A stretch of DNA of 33,601 nt from Tahibacter caeni (GCF_024609805.1 NZ_JANFVR010000017.1:1-33601); one strand, 5' to 3'. Shown: positions 1 to 9,612, counted from the stretch's first letter. Numbers and translations are program-made. The notes: generated by a model not told the origin, from the sequence alone.

Positions 1-91
1 GCCGCCCGCCAGAACCCGCGGCCCGGGCGCCGCCGCAGCGGCCCTCGCACCGGCCGCGACCGGCGTCCCAGCGGCCGGTCCGGCCAGCGCC

Positions 92-97
92 TACAAT
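92..97 (+). promoter_or_regulatory. candidate -10 box placed for a leaderless transcript
   Basis: TACAAT matches the sigma-70 -10 consensus at five of six bases and ends only six bases before the ATG at 104, so transcription from it would begin at or next to the start codon. No convincing -35 hexamer lies 16-18 bases upstream, and no Shine-Dalgarno sequence precedes the ATG. Both observations fit leaderless expression, which is inference. An alternative is that the gene is the downstream member of an operon, because an upstream reading frame ends in TGA overlapping this ATG (ATGA at 104-107). Confidence 0.4.
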
Positions 98-103
98 CCG
101 CCG

Positions 104-1045
104 ATGAAGACCGTCGCCCGCCTCGCCCTCGCGCTGCTCGCCCTGCATGCCGCCGCGGCCGAATCCAAAAAGATATACAAATTCACAGACGCCGCCGGCG
201 TCGTCCATTTCACCGACCAGCCGCCGGTCACCGACCGCCCGGTGCAGGAAACCACGGTCAAGGTCGAACCCGGCGCGATGGTGCAGCTGCGCGTCGAAGG
301 CCGCGACAGCCAGCGCCAGGCGCGCGTCTTCAACTATTTCGCCGGACCGGCGCAGATCGAGCTCAGCGTCGGCGACGTGCACAACATCGCGACCGACCCG
401 CCGCTGCCGCTGACCGTGGTCCTGCAGGCGCGCGAGGAGCGCGTGGTGGCCAGCCTGCAGCAGACCGACCGCGCCCAGCCGGCCGGCTTCGAGCTGGCCC
501 TGCGCGCGATTCCGGGCAGCCCCGACGCGCGCCACGAGGACGTGGAATACCGCTGGCCGCTGGCCGGCCATCCGGCGCGCATCCACCAAGGCTTCGACGG
601 CGCGTTCAGCCACACCAGCGAGGAATCGCGCTACGCGATCGACGCGGCCGCCGACGAAGGCACGCCCGTCGTCGCCGCCCGCGACGGGGTGGTCATGGAG
701 GTGCAGGACGACTACTACGGCGCAGGCCTCGACAAGGAAAAGTTCGCCACGCGCGCCAACGTCGTGCGCGTGCTGCACCGGGACGGCAGCATGGCCGTCT
801 ACGCTCACCTGCGGCCCGAAAGCGTCGGCGTGCAGCCCGGCAAGTACGTCTACGCCGGGCAGAAACTCGGCGAATCGGGCAATACCGGCTATTCCACCGG
901 GCCGCACCTGCATTTCTGCGTGCAGGTCAACCGCGGCATGCGCCTGGTCTCGGTGCCGTTCCGCATGCGCGGTCCGGACGGGCCGCTGGATTTCAGGACC
1001 GCCGCGCCGGCGCGCGGTGCGGACCCGGCAGTGCCCGGCAGCTAG
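104..1045 (+). CDS. secreted M23-family metallopeptidase with N-terminal DUF4124
   Basis: A 313-residue protein with a signal peptide (about residues 1-19, ending in an Ala-rich stretch). A DUF4124-like segment follows (about 22-50, KIYKFTDAAGVVHFTDQPP), then a middle beta-rich region and a C-terminal LytM/M23 peptidase domain (about 150-290). Visible metal and active-site residues are H170, D180, H235 (in YAHL) and H268-L-H270 in GPHLHF. The family cleaves peptidoglycan cross-links or other peptides in the periplasm using zinc. The first His and the Asp are ten residues apart instead of the four of LytM itself, a feature I associate with a subgroup of xanthomonad M23 proteins. No Shine-Dalgarno is seen; see the -10 box just upstream. 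Family assignment is firm, the substrate is unknown. Confidence 0.9.
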   Translation: MKTVARLALALLALHAAAAESKKIYKFTDAAGVVHFTDQPPVTDRPVQETTVKVEPGAMVQLRVEGRDSQRQARVFNYFAGPAQIELSVGDVHNIATDPPLPLTVVLQAREERVVASLQQTDRAQPAGFELALRAIPGSPDARHEDVEYRWPLAGHPARIHQGFDGAFSHTSEESRYAIDAAADEGTPVVAARDGVVMEVQDDYYGAGLDKEKFATRANVVRVLHRDGSMAVYAHLRPESVGVQPGKYVYAGQKLGESGNTGYSTGPHLHFCVQVNRGMRLVSVPFRMRGPDGPLDFRTAAPARGADPAVPGS

Positions 1046-1117
1046 CCGCCAGGCCGCGGGACCGCCTGCAGCGCCATGCCCTGGGCTGGCAGCGGGGCTA
1101 GGCCGCGCGTTGCCCGC

Positions 1118-1123
1118 TATAAT
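1118..1123 (+). promoter_or_regulatory. candidate -10 box for prfC
   Basis: A perfect TATAAT sits about 68 bases before the chosen prfC start, in the 145-base gap after the M23 gene. No good -35 element is visible at the usual spacing, so the promoter would depend on the -10 region. It implies a 5' leader of roughly 60 bases. Confidence 0.45.
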
Positions 1124-1190
1124 CCGCGCCCCCCACTGATACCGACTGCGGGTGCCGATCCGGTCCACCGGCGCCGCCTGCATCCTCGAA

Positions 1191-2792
<1,602 letters not shown>

Positions 2793-2818
2793 TCCGGCGG
2801 ATCTTCGCCGCCAGAACG

Positions 2819-2848
2819 AAAAAGGCCCCGCAATGCGGGGCCTTTTTT
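2819..2848. terminator. bidirectional rho-independent terminator
   Basis: AAAAAGGCCCCGC (2819-2831), a 3-base AAT loop, then GCGGGGCC followed by six T. The A-run and T-run flank the stem, so it can work in both directions. It separates convergent prfC (plus) and the membrane-protein gene (minus, stop at 2868). Confidence 0.93.
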
Positions 2849-2867
2849 CATCGATAGCGGTGGCGCT

Positions 2868-3413
2868 TCAGCCGCCGCGCGGCGCGTACAGGCCGTCGCC
2901 GCCCGTGCCGCCGTCGGTGTTCGCACGGAAGATCTGGTCGCCGGTGGAGCGCTGCGCGACGCTGCGGTCCAGCGAACCGCTGAAGATCTCGTCGCCGCGA
3001 TCGGCGGCGGCGACCGGAGCCTGATACGGCTGCAGCGGCGTCTGGCCGGTGCGCGCGACGAACAGCGCAACTGCAGCGACGATGCCGGCGGCGACGGCAC
3101 CGAACTGCCAGCGGCGCGGACGCGCGCCCTGGGCGGCCCGGTGACCGCGTTCGCGGCGCTCGTGCGCGGCGCCGCTGTGGGCCAGATCACGCGCCAGCTC
3201 GGCCGAAGCGGGCTCGAGCGCATGGAGGAACTGGACCAGATCGGCATGCGCGGCCGAGCCGGCCAGCGCCGTAGCGACTTCCTCTCGCTCGTGCGGAACG
3301 ACCCGGCCGCGCGCGGCGCGCAATGCCGTGTCAGCATCGATCAGGGCTCGCGCGCTCAGCGTCTGTTCCGAGGTAAGCGACTGATACAGTTGAGAAAGGC
3401 TAGGCTTAATCAT
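2868..3413 (-). CDS. single-pass membrane protein, probable anti-sigma factor
   Basis: A 181-residue protein with a cytoplasmic N-terminal half (1-100), one clear transmembrane helix (about 104-120, FGAVAAGIVAAVALFVA) and a Gly/Asp-rich tail. Its start overlaps the end of the upstream sigma-factor gene by eight bases, the usual arrangement of ECF sigma and anti-sigma pairs, so it probably binds and holds that sigma factor at the membrane. The common zinc-binding anti-sigma motif HxxxCxxC is absent and there is no cysteine in the protein, so it would be a non-ZAS type. The tail holds two similar motifs 18 residues apart, GDEIFSGSLD (140-149) and GDQIFRANTD (158-167), of unknown role. The function is inferred from context and topology; I do not recognise a named family. 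Confidence 0.6.
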   Translation of the reverse strand: MIKPSLSQLYQSLTSEQTLSARALIDADTALRAARGRVVPHEREEVATALAGSAAHADLVQFLHALEPASAELARDLAHSGAAHERRERGHRAAQGARPRRWQFGAVAAGIVAAVALFVARTGQTPLQPYQAPVAAADRGDEIFSGSLDRSVAQRSTGDQIFRANTDGGTGGDGLYAPRGG

Positions 3414-3960
3414 CGAAGTCTCCCGCTCCTACGCCGCGCAGGCGGTCTTTCAGTTCGTCCAACCCGCGCGAGACCAGTTTCCGTGCCGCCTCGGCCGAGG
3501 TACCGACCAGATCTGCGATTTCCTGCAGGGCGAACCCTTGCAGATGCAGGCTGATCGGAAGACGCCGGCGTTCCGGCAGCGCATCGAGGCAGGCTTTGAG
3601 CTTCTCGACGTGCTGGCGACCGCTGGCGCGTTCCTCCGGCCCCCGGTTCTCGTCCGGAAACGGCTGGAAACCGTCTTCGGACTCCTCGGGAAGCGGCTCG
3701 GCCGCCCTCACCTGGGCCCGACGCAGGGCGTCGATCACGGTGCTGGCAACCACTCGCTGGATGTAAGACGCATGAAAGGCCGCGGACCGGTCACGCTCGA
3801 TGGCCCGCCAGAGCCGGATGCGGACTTCCTGCTCCACGTCGTCGGCGTCGATGCCGTGCCGGGCGAGGCCGTGTGCGGCGACGAGGGCGCGCAGCTTCGC
3901 GCCGTAGTCGCTCAGCAACTGCTCGAGGCGCTGGTGGTTGGGGTCATTGACGCGGCCCAC
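3406..3960 (-). CDS. ECF-type sigma-70 family RNA polymerase sigma factor
   Basis: With a GTG start at 3960 the protein has 184 residues, typical for ECF sigma factors. Region 2 is recognisable by DADDVEQEVRIRLWRAIERD and VVASTVIDALRR, and region 4 by LDALPERRRLPISLHLQGF, then EIADLVGTSAEAARKLVSRG, a helix-turn-helix that contacts the -35 element. The frame stays open upstream to another GTG at 4143 (245 residues), but the extra 61 residues are Arg/Cys/Pro-rich and unlike a sigma factor, so they are probably untranslated leader. Neither start has a convincing ribosome binding site. The gene overlaps the downstream membrane protein, its likely anti-sigma factor. The regulon is unknown. Confidence 0.85.
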   Translation of the reverse strand: MGRVNDPNHQRLEQLLSDYGAKLRALVAAHGLARHGIDADDVEQEVRIRLWRAIERDRSAAFHASYIQRVVASTVIDALRRAQVRAAEPLPEESEDGFQPFPDENRGPEERASGRQHVEKLKACLDALPERRRLPISLHLQGFALQEIADLVGTSAEAARKLVSRGLDELKDRLRGVGAGDFDD

Positions 3961-4169
3961 GACGATCCACGGGACAGGGAAAGTCGCGCATCGTCCGCGA
4001 AAGCGCCGATGCTGGCAATCGAGACAAGCCGGCGGAACGGCAACGGGCTTGTGTCCGCTGGGGCCTGGCGACGCAGCAGAGCCCGCGCACGTTCCTCGGC
4101 AGGACGCCGGACGACGGCTCCGGAGCGATCCGTCGCCGAACACCTCGGCGGGTATTCATTCCCACGGCG

Positions 4170-4598
4170 CTAGCCCGCGATGTAGCGCTGCAGCTGAGCC
4201 AGCTCCTCGGCCTGCTCGTCGATGACGGCCTTGACGAGGTCGCCGATCGAAATCACGCCGACGACTTCGCCCTGCGCGACGACCGGCAGATGGCGGATGC
4301 GCCGTTCCGTGCACAGGCGCATGCATTCGTCGACGCTGTGGTCCGGCGCCACCGTTTCCACCGGCGCCGACATGATCTGCCAGACCGGCGTTTCCGCCGA
4401 CGAGCGACCAAGCAGGATGACCTTGCGCGCGTAGTCGCGCTCGGAAACGATGCCGACGAGCTCGCGTCCCTGCATGACGAGCAGCGCGCCGACGTGATGA
4501 TCGGCCATGGACTGGATGGCCTGCAGTACGGGCTGATCCGGCTCGACCGAATAGACCTGGACGCCCTTGCCTTCGAGCAGATGCTTGACCTGGCGCAT
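4170..4598 (-). CDS. CBS-domain pair protein
   Basis: A 142-residue cytoplasmic protein made almost wholly of two CBS motifs (about residues 5-60 and 70-130). Family signatures are GALLVMQGRELVGIVSERDYARKV in the first (shown over its core) and RRIRHLPVVAQGEVVGVISIGDLVKAV in the second. Such stand-alone pairs bind adenine nucleotides or S-adenosylmethionine and modulate partner proteins; no partner is evident here. A GTG four codons upstream would lengthen the protein, but that codon forms part of GGAGG, a good Shine-Dalgarno five bases before the ATG at 4598, which decides the start. It lies upstream of the sigma gene on the same strand, with about 210 bases between them. Confidence 0.9.
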   Translation of the reverse strand: MRQVKHLLEGKGVQVYSVEPDQPVLQAIQSMADHHVGALLVMQGRELVGIVSERDYARKVILLGRSSAETPVWQIMSAPVETVAPDHSVDECMRLCTERRIRHLPVVAQGEVVGVISIGDLVKAVIDEQAEELAQLQRYIAG

Positions 4599-4753
4599 GT
4601 CGACCTCCACGCAGTCCGTCGGCGGCCGCAGCCGCCTCAGCTCCCTGCCGGCAAGTCTAGTGTCCCGACCCGCGGATAGCCATCGAAGCTACCGCGCGGA
4701 CGCGCGACCCAGACCGTTGCCGCGGCCGCGCGAAGCGTGGCGACGCGCCGTAC

Positions 4754-4784
4754 AGCGGCGACCGGGCGCAGCGCCCGGCCGCCG
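4754..4784 (-). terminator. long GC hairpin after the propeller gene
   Basis: Just after the stop codon of the propeller gene (read on the minus strand), GCGGCG-G-CCGGGCG pairs with CGCCCGG-T-CGCCGC around a CTG loop, a 14-bp stem counting one G-U pair. There is no U-run, so it may end transcription weakly or protect the 3' end of the mRNA. Confidence 0.5.
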
Positions 4785-4791
4785 CCGATGC

Positions 4792-7455
4792 TCACGGCTC
4801 GAAGCCGTTCGCGAAGATGCGATCGCCGATACCGCCGGTCGGGAGCGGCCAGGCCCAGGCGCCGCGCGAGCGCGTGAACGCGACGAGCGTGGTCAGGCCG
4901 CGGTCGACGACGAGGTCCCAGATCATCGAGCGCGGCAGGCCCTCGAAGTAGTTCCAGACCGGATTCGCGACGGAGATGTCGTTGGTGTAGTAGAGGCCCC
5001 AGTCAGTGCCGACGAACACCTGGCCCGGCACGTGCGGGCTGACCATGATCGCGTTGGCCGGGATGTTCGGCAGGTTGCCCGTCTTGTTCTCCCAGGTGAA
5101 GCTCGCGCAGTTCGCCGTGCAGGTCACGCGGAACACGTGGCCCGGCGTCGCCGGGGTGTTCTGGTCGAAGCCGGCGATCGCCGCATAGCCGACCAGCGGG
5201 TTCTGCGCGTCGGTGACGACGTCCTGGATCGGACGATTCGGCAGCACGGCGTTCGCGCCGGTCACGTTGACGGCCGTGGCGTTGTTCGTGCCGGACACGC
5301 CGAGATTGAACACGTACTGCACATTGCCGTCGTTGGTGCCGACGATCGCGACGGTCGGATCAGTGAACGAGTACATCATCTGGTTGATGTAGGAGCGGTT
5401 GTCGCTGCCGAGAATCAGGTTGTTCTTGGTCAGGTCGCCGGTCTTGGCCTGCCAGCTCGAGGCCGGCACCGCGCCGGTCAGCGTTTCCCAGAGGCGATGA
5501 GTGCCCGCGAGCATGCGGCCGCAGCCGTTGACGCCGGTCGCGCAGCCGGAATTGGCCACGGCGGTGTCGCCGTGCTTGTAGACCTCCAGCGGCATCAGGA
5601 AGCTCTTGCGGTCGCCGGACCAGCCGCCGTTCGCGCTGGTGGTGTTGCCGAAAGGACCGGTCGTCGACACGCGCACGTTGCCGTTCTGCGACTGGTAGTA
5701 CCAGCGCTGTGCGTTGACCGGCTCGATGCGCGTATAGGTGCCGTCGCCGCTGTTGGTCGACTCCCACTGCATCGCGCCCGGATTCGCGCCGAACACCGCC
5801 GCGGAACTGCCGTTGTCCTGCGCGCCGCCGCTGATGCCCGGACTGGCCGAGGTCGCGAAGTTCGCGGTGATGTCGCCGGAATAGAATTCGATCGTGCTGA
5901 GGCTGTCGTTGATCGGAATCTTCGTCGGCGACGCCGCCATCGCGTTCGCGGTGTAGTAGACGCCGCCGTCGGAACCGAACAGCAGCCTGTTCGGATCGTT
6001 GCCGACGAAGGCGCGCGAGTGGTGATCGACGTGTATGCCGCCGCCGGAATAGCCGCAGGTCAGATTCGTGAAGCTCGTGCCGCCGTTGGTCGAGCGGAAC
6101 AGGTCGACCGCGCTGGCGAACACGACGTTCGGGTCGGTCGGCGACACGGTCAGGCCGGCGTCGTACCACATCTGCGTGCCGGCGTCGCCGCAGCCGGTGA
6201 AGCCGGTCGACGTCGCGGTCTGGGTCCAGGTCACGCCGGCGTCGGCGGAGCGGAGCACGGCGTTCACGTTGCGCGAGGTCGCGTCGGCGATCATCGCGTA
6301 CATGACCTGGTTGTCGCTCGGCGCGACCGCGATCTCGATGCGGCTGATCGTCGCCGACAGCGCGCCGCTGCCGATGCCCGCGGGCCAGCCGGTGTTGCGC
6401 AGGGTCCAGGCCGCATCGGCCGGACAGCCCGACGCCGGCATGGTGGTCTGGTACAGGCCGTTCGCGCCGTTCTTGCCGAGGTCGGGCTGCACCGGCGTCG
6501 GTATGCCGCGCGTGCCCACCGCCGCATACAAGGTCGTCGTCGCGCCGAGATCGACCGCGATCAGCCCGGTGATGTCCTGGCGCTGCGCGTCCGGCCCGGT
6601 CGCGAACGCGTTCGTGTAGCAGGGGCCGGACCAGGTCGTGCCGGCGTCGTAGGAGAAGAACAGGCCGGTCTTGGTGCCGACGACGACCTTGTTCGAGTCG
6701 TTCGGATCGACGACGACCTTGCCGATGGCCTGATATTGCGGGAAGCCGTTCGCCGACGGGCCGTACAGCGGGCCGAACACGCTTTCGCCGAGCACGCTCC
6801 AGGTCGCGCCGGCGTCGGTGCTCTTGAGCAGTCCCGTCGAACCGAACGAGAACGAGCCGTAGCGCAGGTCGCCGGTGCCCGCGTAGATGGTGTTGTGATT
6901 GTTCGGATCGATGTGGATGTCGCCGATCGCGATGTTGGTCGCCGACGGCACGTCGGTCGTGATCTGCCAGGTCGTCGCGGCCGAGCAGCAGTTGGTCGTC
7001 TTCCAGACGCCGCCGCCGTCGGAGCCGAGGTAGGCGATCGTGTTGTCGACCGGGTCGACCGCGATCACGTTGGTGCGGCCGGCCACGTGGCCGAAGCCGA
7101 ACTCGGTGTCGTTGAGCGGCTGCGGACCGAGCAGGGTGAAGCGCAGCGGATCCAGCGCGAGCGGCGAGACCGACGAGCGCCGATAGAGCTTGTCGCCCGC
7201 CGGCACGGCGGCGCGGATCTGCTTCTCGGCGCGCGCGGCCTCGACGAGCCACAGCGGCTGGAAGTCGCCGGTCGGATACGCGGCGCGCTGCGCCCAGTAG
7301 TCGCCTTTCGGCGGCGCGGCCTGCTCCTGCTCCTCGTGCTCGCGCTCGGCGGCGCCGTACTGGCGCGACGGCGTGGACTGGCAGGCGGTGGTGGCGGCGG
7401 CGACCGCGGCCAGGGCGAGACAAAGCCGCGACGGCGGCAGGAACCGAACGGACAT
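4792..7455 (-). CDS. large secreted BNR/VPS10-like beta-propeller protein
   Basis: An 887-residue exported protein. The N-terminus is a signal peptide ending in AATTAC; Cys25 might be lipidated, but the lipobox is poor. The body carries repeated Asp-box motifs typical of sialidase/VPS10-type propellers: STDAGATW, SYDAGTTW, SADAGVTW, STNGGTSF, and related segments such as GSDGGGVWKTTN and GTNDGNVQY. It is rich in Asn, Thr and Gly. Such propellers bind glycans or proteins or act as plant-biomass or surface factors; no catalytic residues can be assigned. The last eleven residues, GDRIFANGFEP, form a tag-like ending (see findings). The ATG at 7455 is preferred over TTG at 7464 because GGAG lies nine bases before it. 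It appears monocistronic, with a hairpin after the stop. Confidence 0.82.
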   Translation of the reverse strand: MSVRFLPPSRLCLALAAVAAATTACQSTPSRQYGAAEREHEEQEQAAPPKGDYWAQRAAYPTGDFQPLWLVEAARAEKQIRAAVPAGDKLYRRSSVSPLALDPLRFTLLGPQPLNDTEFGFGHVAGRTNVIAVDPVDNTIAYLGSDGGGVWKTTNCCSAATTWQITTDVPSATNIAIGDIHIDPNNHNTIYAGTGDLRYGSFSFGSTGLLKSTDAGATWSVLGESVFGPLYGPSANGFPQYQAIGKVVVDPNDSNKVVVGTKTGLFFSYDAGTTWSGPCYTNAFATGPDAQRQDITGLIAVDLGATTTLYAAVGTRGIPTPVQPDLGKNGANGLYQTTMPASGCPADAAWTLRNTGWPAGIGSGALSATISRIEIAVAPSDNQVMYAMIADATSRNVNAVLRSADAGVTWTQTATSTGFTGCGDAGTQMWYDAGLTVSPTDPNVVFASAVDLFRSTNGGTSFTNLTCGYSGGGIHVDHHSRAFVGNDPNRLLFGSDGGVYYTANAMAASPTKIPINDSLSTIEFYSGDITANFATSASPGISGGAQDNGSSAAVFGANPGAMQWESTNSGDGTYTRIEPVNAQRWYYQSQNGNVRVSTTGPFGNTTSANGGWSGDRKSFLMPLEVYKHGDTAVANSGCATGVNGCGRMLAGTHRLWETLTGAVPASSWQAKTGDLTKNNLILGSDNRSYINQMMYSFTDPTVAIVGTNDGNVQYVFNLGVSGTNNATAVNVTGANAVLPNRPIQDVVTDAQNPLVGYAAIAGFDQNTPATPGHVFRVTCTANCASFTWENKTGNLPNIPANAIMVSPHVPGQVFVGTDWGLYYTNDISVANPVWNYFEGLPRSMIWDLVVDRGLTTLVAFTRSRGAWAWPLPTGGIGDRIFANGFEP

Positions 7456-7709
7456 GCGAAGCAACTCCGCGCTGACCGGCAGCGCTCATGCGACTGCACG
7501 GTTTCCCTGCAGCGCCGCCGGCGGAATGATGGAGGCGGCGCGTCCCCTCCTGTCGCGCCGTCGTGCGTGCCCGGGCTGCTCGACGCCGGCCGGACCGCGG
7601 AAGGATGCCCTGCCCGACGGCGCTACGTCTACAGCCCTAGGAATATCCGGCAGGCACCGGCGTGCGGTTTCGCGCCGGACCGTCCGCCGACATACCCGCA
7701 ACGGCCCGT

Positions 7710-8651
7710 TCAGCCGTCTTTACGGCCGGCCGTATGGTGGCGGTCGATGAAATACAGCGGCCGCTGCTTGGACTCGACGTAGGTGCGGCCGAGGTACTCG
7801 CCGATCATGCCGAGCGCCATGAGCTGGGCGCCGCCGAGGAACAGCACGACGACCATCAGCGACGGATAGCCGCGCACCGGGTCGCCGAAGGCCAGCGCCT
7901 TGACGAACACGACGAGGCCGAACACGAACGCGGCCAGCGCGGCGAGGAAACCGACGTAGGTCGCCAGGCGCAGCGGAAACGACGAGAACGAAGTAATCCC
8001 TTCGATCGCAAAATTCCACAATTTCCAATAATTCCACTTGCTGTCGCCGGCGAAGCGTGGATCGCGATCGTAGACGATGGCGGTCTGGCGGAAGCCGACC
8101 CAGGTGAACAGGCCCTTCATGAAGCGCTGGCGCTCGCGCAGCAGCTTCAGCGCATCGACGACGCGGCGGCTCATCAGGCGGAAGTCGCCGGTGTCGCGCG
8201 GCACCGGCAGGTCGCTCATCTTCTCCATGACGCGGTAGAACGCCGCCGAGGTGAACTTCTTCAGCAGGGTTTCGCCGGCGCGGTTGGAGCGCGTGCCGTA
8301 GACCACGTCGTAGCCCTCGCGCCAGCGGGCGACGAACTCGGGAATCAGCTCGGGCTGGTCCTGCAGGTCCGCGTCGATGACGACGACGGCGTCCGCGTCG
8401 ACATGGTCGAGGCCGGCGGTCAGCGCGAGCTCCTTGCCGAAGTTGCGGCTGAGCTTCAGGGTCGCGACGCGCGGGTCGGCCGCTCGCAGGGACTCCATGA
8501 CCTCCCAGGTGTCGTCGCGGCTGCCGTCGTCGACGTAGAGCACGCCGCAGTCCAGATCCAGCGCGTCGAAGACCAGGCCGAGACGGCGCTGGAATTCGCG
8601 CAGGCCTTCGCTTTCGTTGTAGGCGGGAACGACGACGGCAAGCTGTTTCAT
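7710..8651 (-). CDS. GtrB/DPM1-like family 2 glycosyltransferase (polyprenyl-phosphate type)
   Basis: A 313-residue inner-membrane protein. The N-terminal GT-A domain shows VVVPAYNES, YVDDGSRDDT, the nucleotide- and metal-binding VVVIDADLQDQPE, and GDFRLMSRRV. The C-terminal part holds two transmembrane helices (about residues 230-253 and 270-290). This arrangement is that of enzymes that transfer a sugar (glucose, mannose or a related residue) from a nucleotide sugar to undecaprenyl phosphate, supplying a lipid-linked donor for envelope glycan modification. There is no GtrA flippase or GtrC-type transferase beside it, so its pathway cannot be read from context. No Shine-Dalgarno precedes the ATG. 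Confidence 0.9.
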   Translation of the reverse strand: MKQLAVVVPAYNESEGLREFQRRLGLVFDALDLDCGVLYVDDGSRDDTWEVMESLRAADPRVATLKLSRNFGKELALTAGLDHVDADAVVVIDADLQDQPELIPEFVARWREGYDVVYGTRSNRAGETLLKKFTSAAFYRVMEKMSDLPVPRDTGDFRLMSRRVVDALKLLRERQRFMKGLFTWVGFRQTAIVYDRDPRFAGDSKWNYWKLWNFAIEGITSFSSFPLRLATYVGFLAALAAFVFGLVVFVKALAFGDPVRGYPSLMVVVLFLGGAQLMALGMIGEYLGRTYVESKQRPLYFIDRHHTAGRKDG

Positions 8652-8764
8652 GGCAGGAGCAGCGATGGTGAATCGACCGATGCTAGCGGAGAACTGTTAC
8701 GAAAAGCTGAAATCCGGCGCAGAGCCCGCCACTGCGGCCGTACGCGACCGCGTCCGCAGCCCTG

Positions 8765-9487
8765 TCAGCGTTGGCCGAGATAGGCCGGTCCGCCGAGCTG
8801 GCGCGTCTGCCGCTCTATCCAGGCCGCGCGGCGCTGCACGTAGGCGCTCGGCCGGTCCACGCGCAGGCGCCGCGGATTCGGCAGCACGGCGGCGAGCAGG
8901 GCCGATTCGCGCGCGGTCAGCGCGCCCGGCGTCTTGCGGAAGTAGGCGTCGCTGGCCGCGGCGGCGCCGTAGATGCCGTCGCCGAATTCGGCCACGTTCA
9001 GATAGACCTCGAGGATGCGCTGCTTGGACCAGCACAGCTCGATCAGCACCGTGAAATACGCTTCGAGTCCCTTGCGCACGAAGCTGCGGCCGTTCCAGAG
9101 AAACAGATTCTTGGCGGTCTGCTGGGTGATCGTGCTCGCGCCGCGCAGGCGCTCGCCGTCCTCGGCGTCCTCGATCGCGTCGCGGATGGCCTGCACGTCG
9201 AATCCGTGATGCTGCGGAAACTTCTGGTCTTCGGCCGCGACGAGCGCGATCGGCAGCTCGCGCGAGACCTGGTTCAGCGGCACCCAGCGCTGGCGCAGGC
9301 GAAAGTCGCGCTCGCCGTCGAACCAGGCCGACAGCTGGCGCTGCAGCATGAAGCCCGAATAGCCGACCGGCACGAAGCGCAGCAGCAGCACGACCGCCAC
9401 GCTGCCGAGCACCCAGGCCAGCGCGAGGCGCCAGCTCCAGCGCCAGATCCGGCGCAAGGCGCCGCGTTTTCCGGAACGAACAGCCAC
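8765..9487 (-). CDS. mtgA: monofunctional peptidoglycan glycosyltransferase
   Basis: A 240-residue protein (E. coli MtgA has 242) that polymerises lipid II into glycan strands at the periplasmic face of the inner membrane. A basic N-terminus is followed by one membrane anchor (about 18-36) and a GT51 domain with the catalytic-Glu motif AAEDQKFPQHHGFD, the second motif GASTITQQTAKNLFL, then RKGLEAYFTVLIELCWSKQR and YLNVAEFGDGIYGA. All the hallmark motifs are intact. The open frame continues upstream to 9685 and would then overlap the divergent hslO; the GTG at 9487 gives the family length and is chosen, though its ribosome binding site is weak. The glycosyltransferase gene follows 113 bases downstream on the same strand. 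Confidence 0.93.
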   Translation of the reverse strand: MAVRSGKRGALRRIWRWSWRLALAWVLGSVAVVLLLRFVPVGYSGFMLQRQLSAWFDGERDFRLRQRWVPLNQVSRELPIALVAAEDQKFPQHHGFDVQAIRDAIEDAEDGERLRGASTITQQTAKNLFLWNGRSFVRKGLEAYFTVLIELCWSKQRILEVYLNVAEFGDGIYGAAAASDAYFRKTPGALTARESALLAAVLPNPRRLRVDRPSAYVQRRAAWIERQTRQLGGPAYLGQR

Positions 9488-9606
9488 GCCGCCGGCCTGC
9501 AGGTCAGGGCCCCGCAGAGTCGCAGAAAGCCCGCGCCGGCGGCAAGCCGCCGGCCTGCCCTCGCCGATCGCGCGCGCCCACGGGCCGCGCCGGCGCGCTT
9601 CTGCCG

Positions 9607-9612
9607 GATAAT
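9607..9612 (+). promoter_or_regulatory. candidate -10 box for hslO
   Basis: GATAAT (five of six consensus bases) lies in the 191-base divergent region between mtgA and hslO, 66 bases before the hslO start. No recognisable -35 is present, so support is modest. Confidence 0.3.

Noticed and set aside
3961-4143. N-terminal extension of the sigma factor to GTG 4143
   Set aside because: The added 61 residues are Arg/Cys/Pro-rich and have no match to sigma region 1; typical ECF length is reached from 3960.
4567-7782. 1071-residue plus-strand frame opposite the propeller gene
   Set aside because: Its product is Arg/Val/Ala/Gly-rich with no domain, and it is the codon-bias shadow of the minus-strand gene, which has a signal peptide and Asp-boxes.
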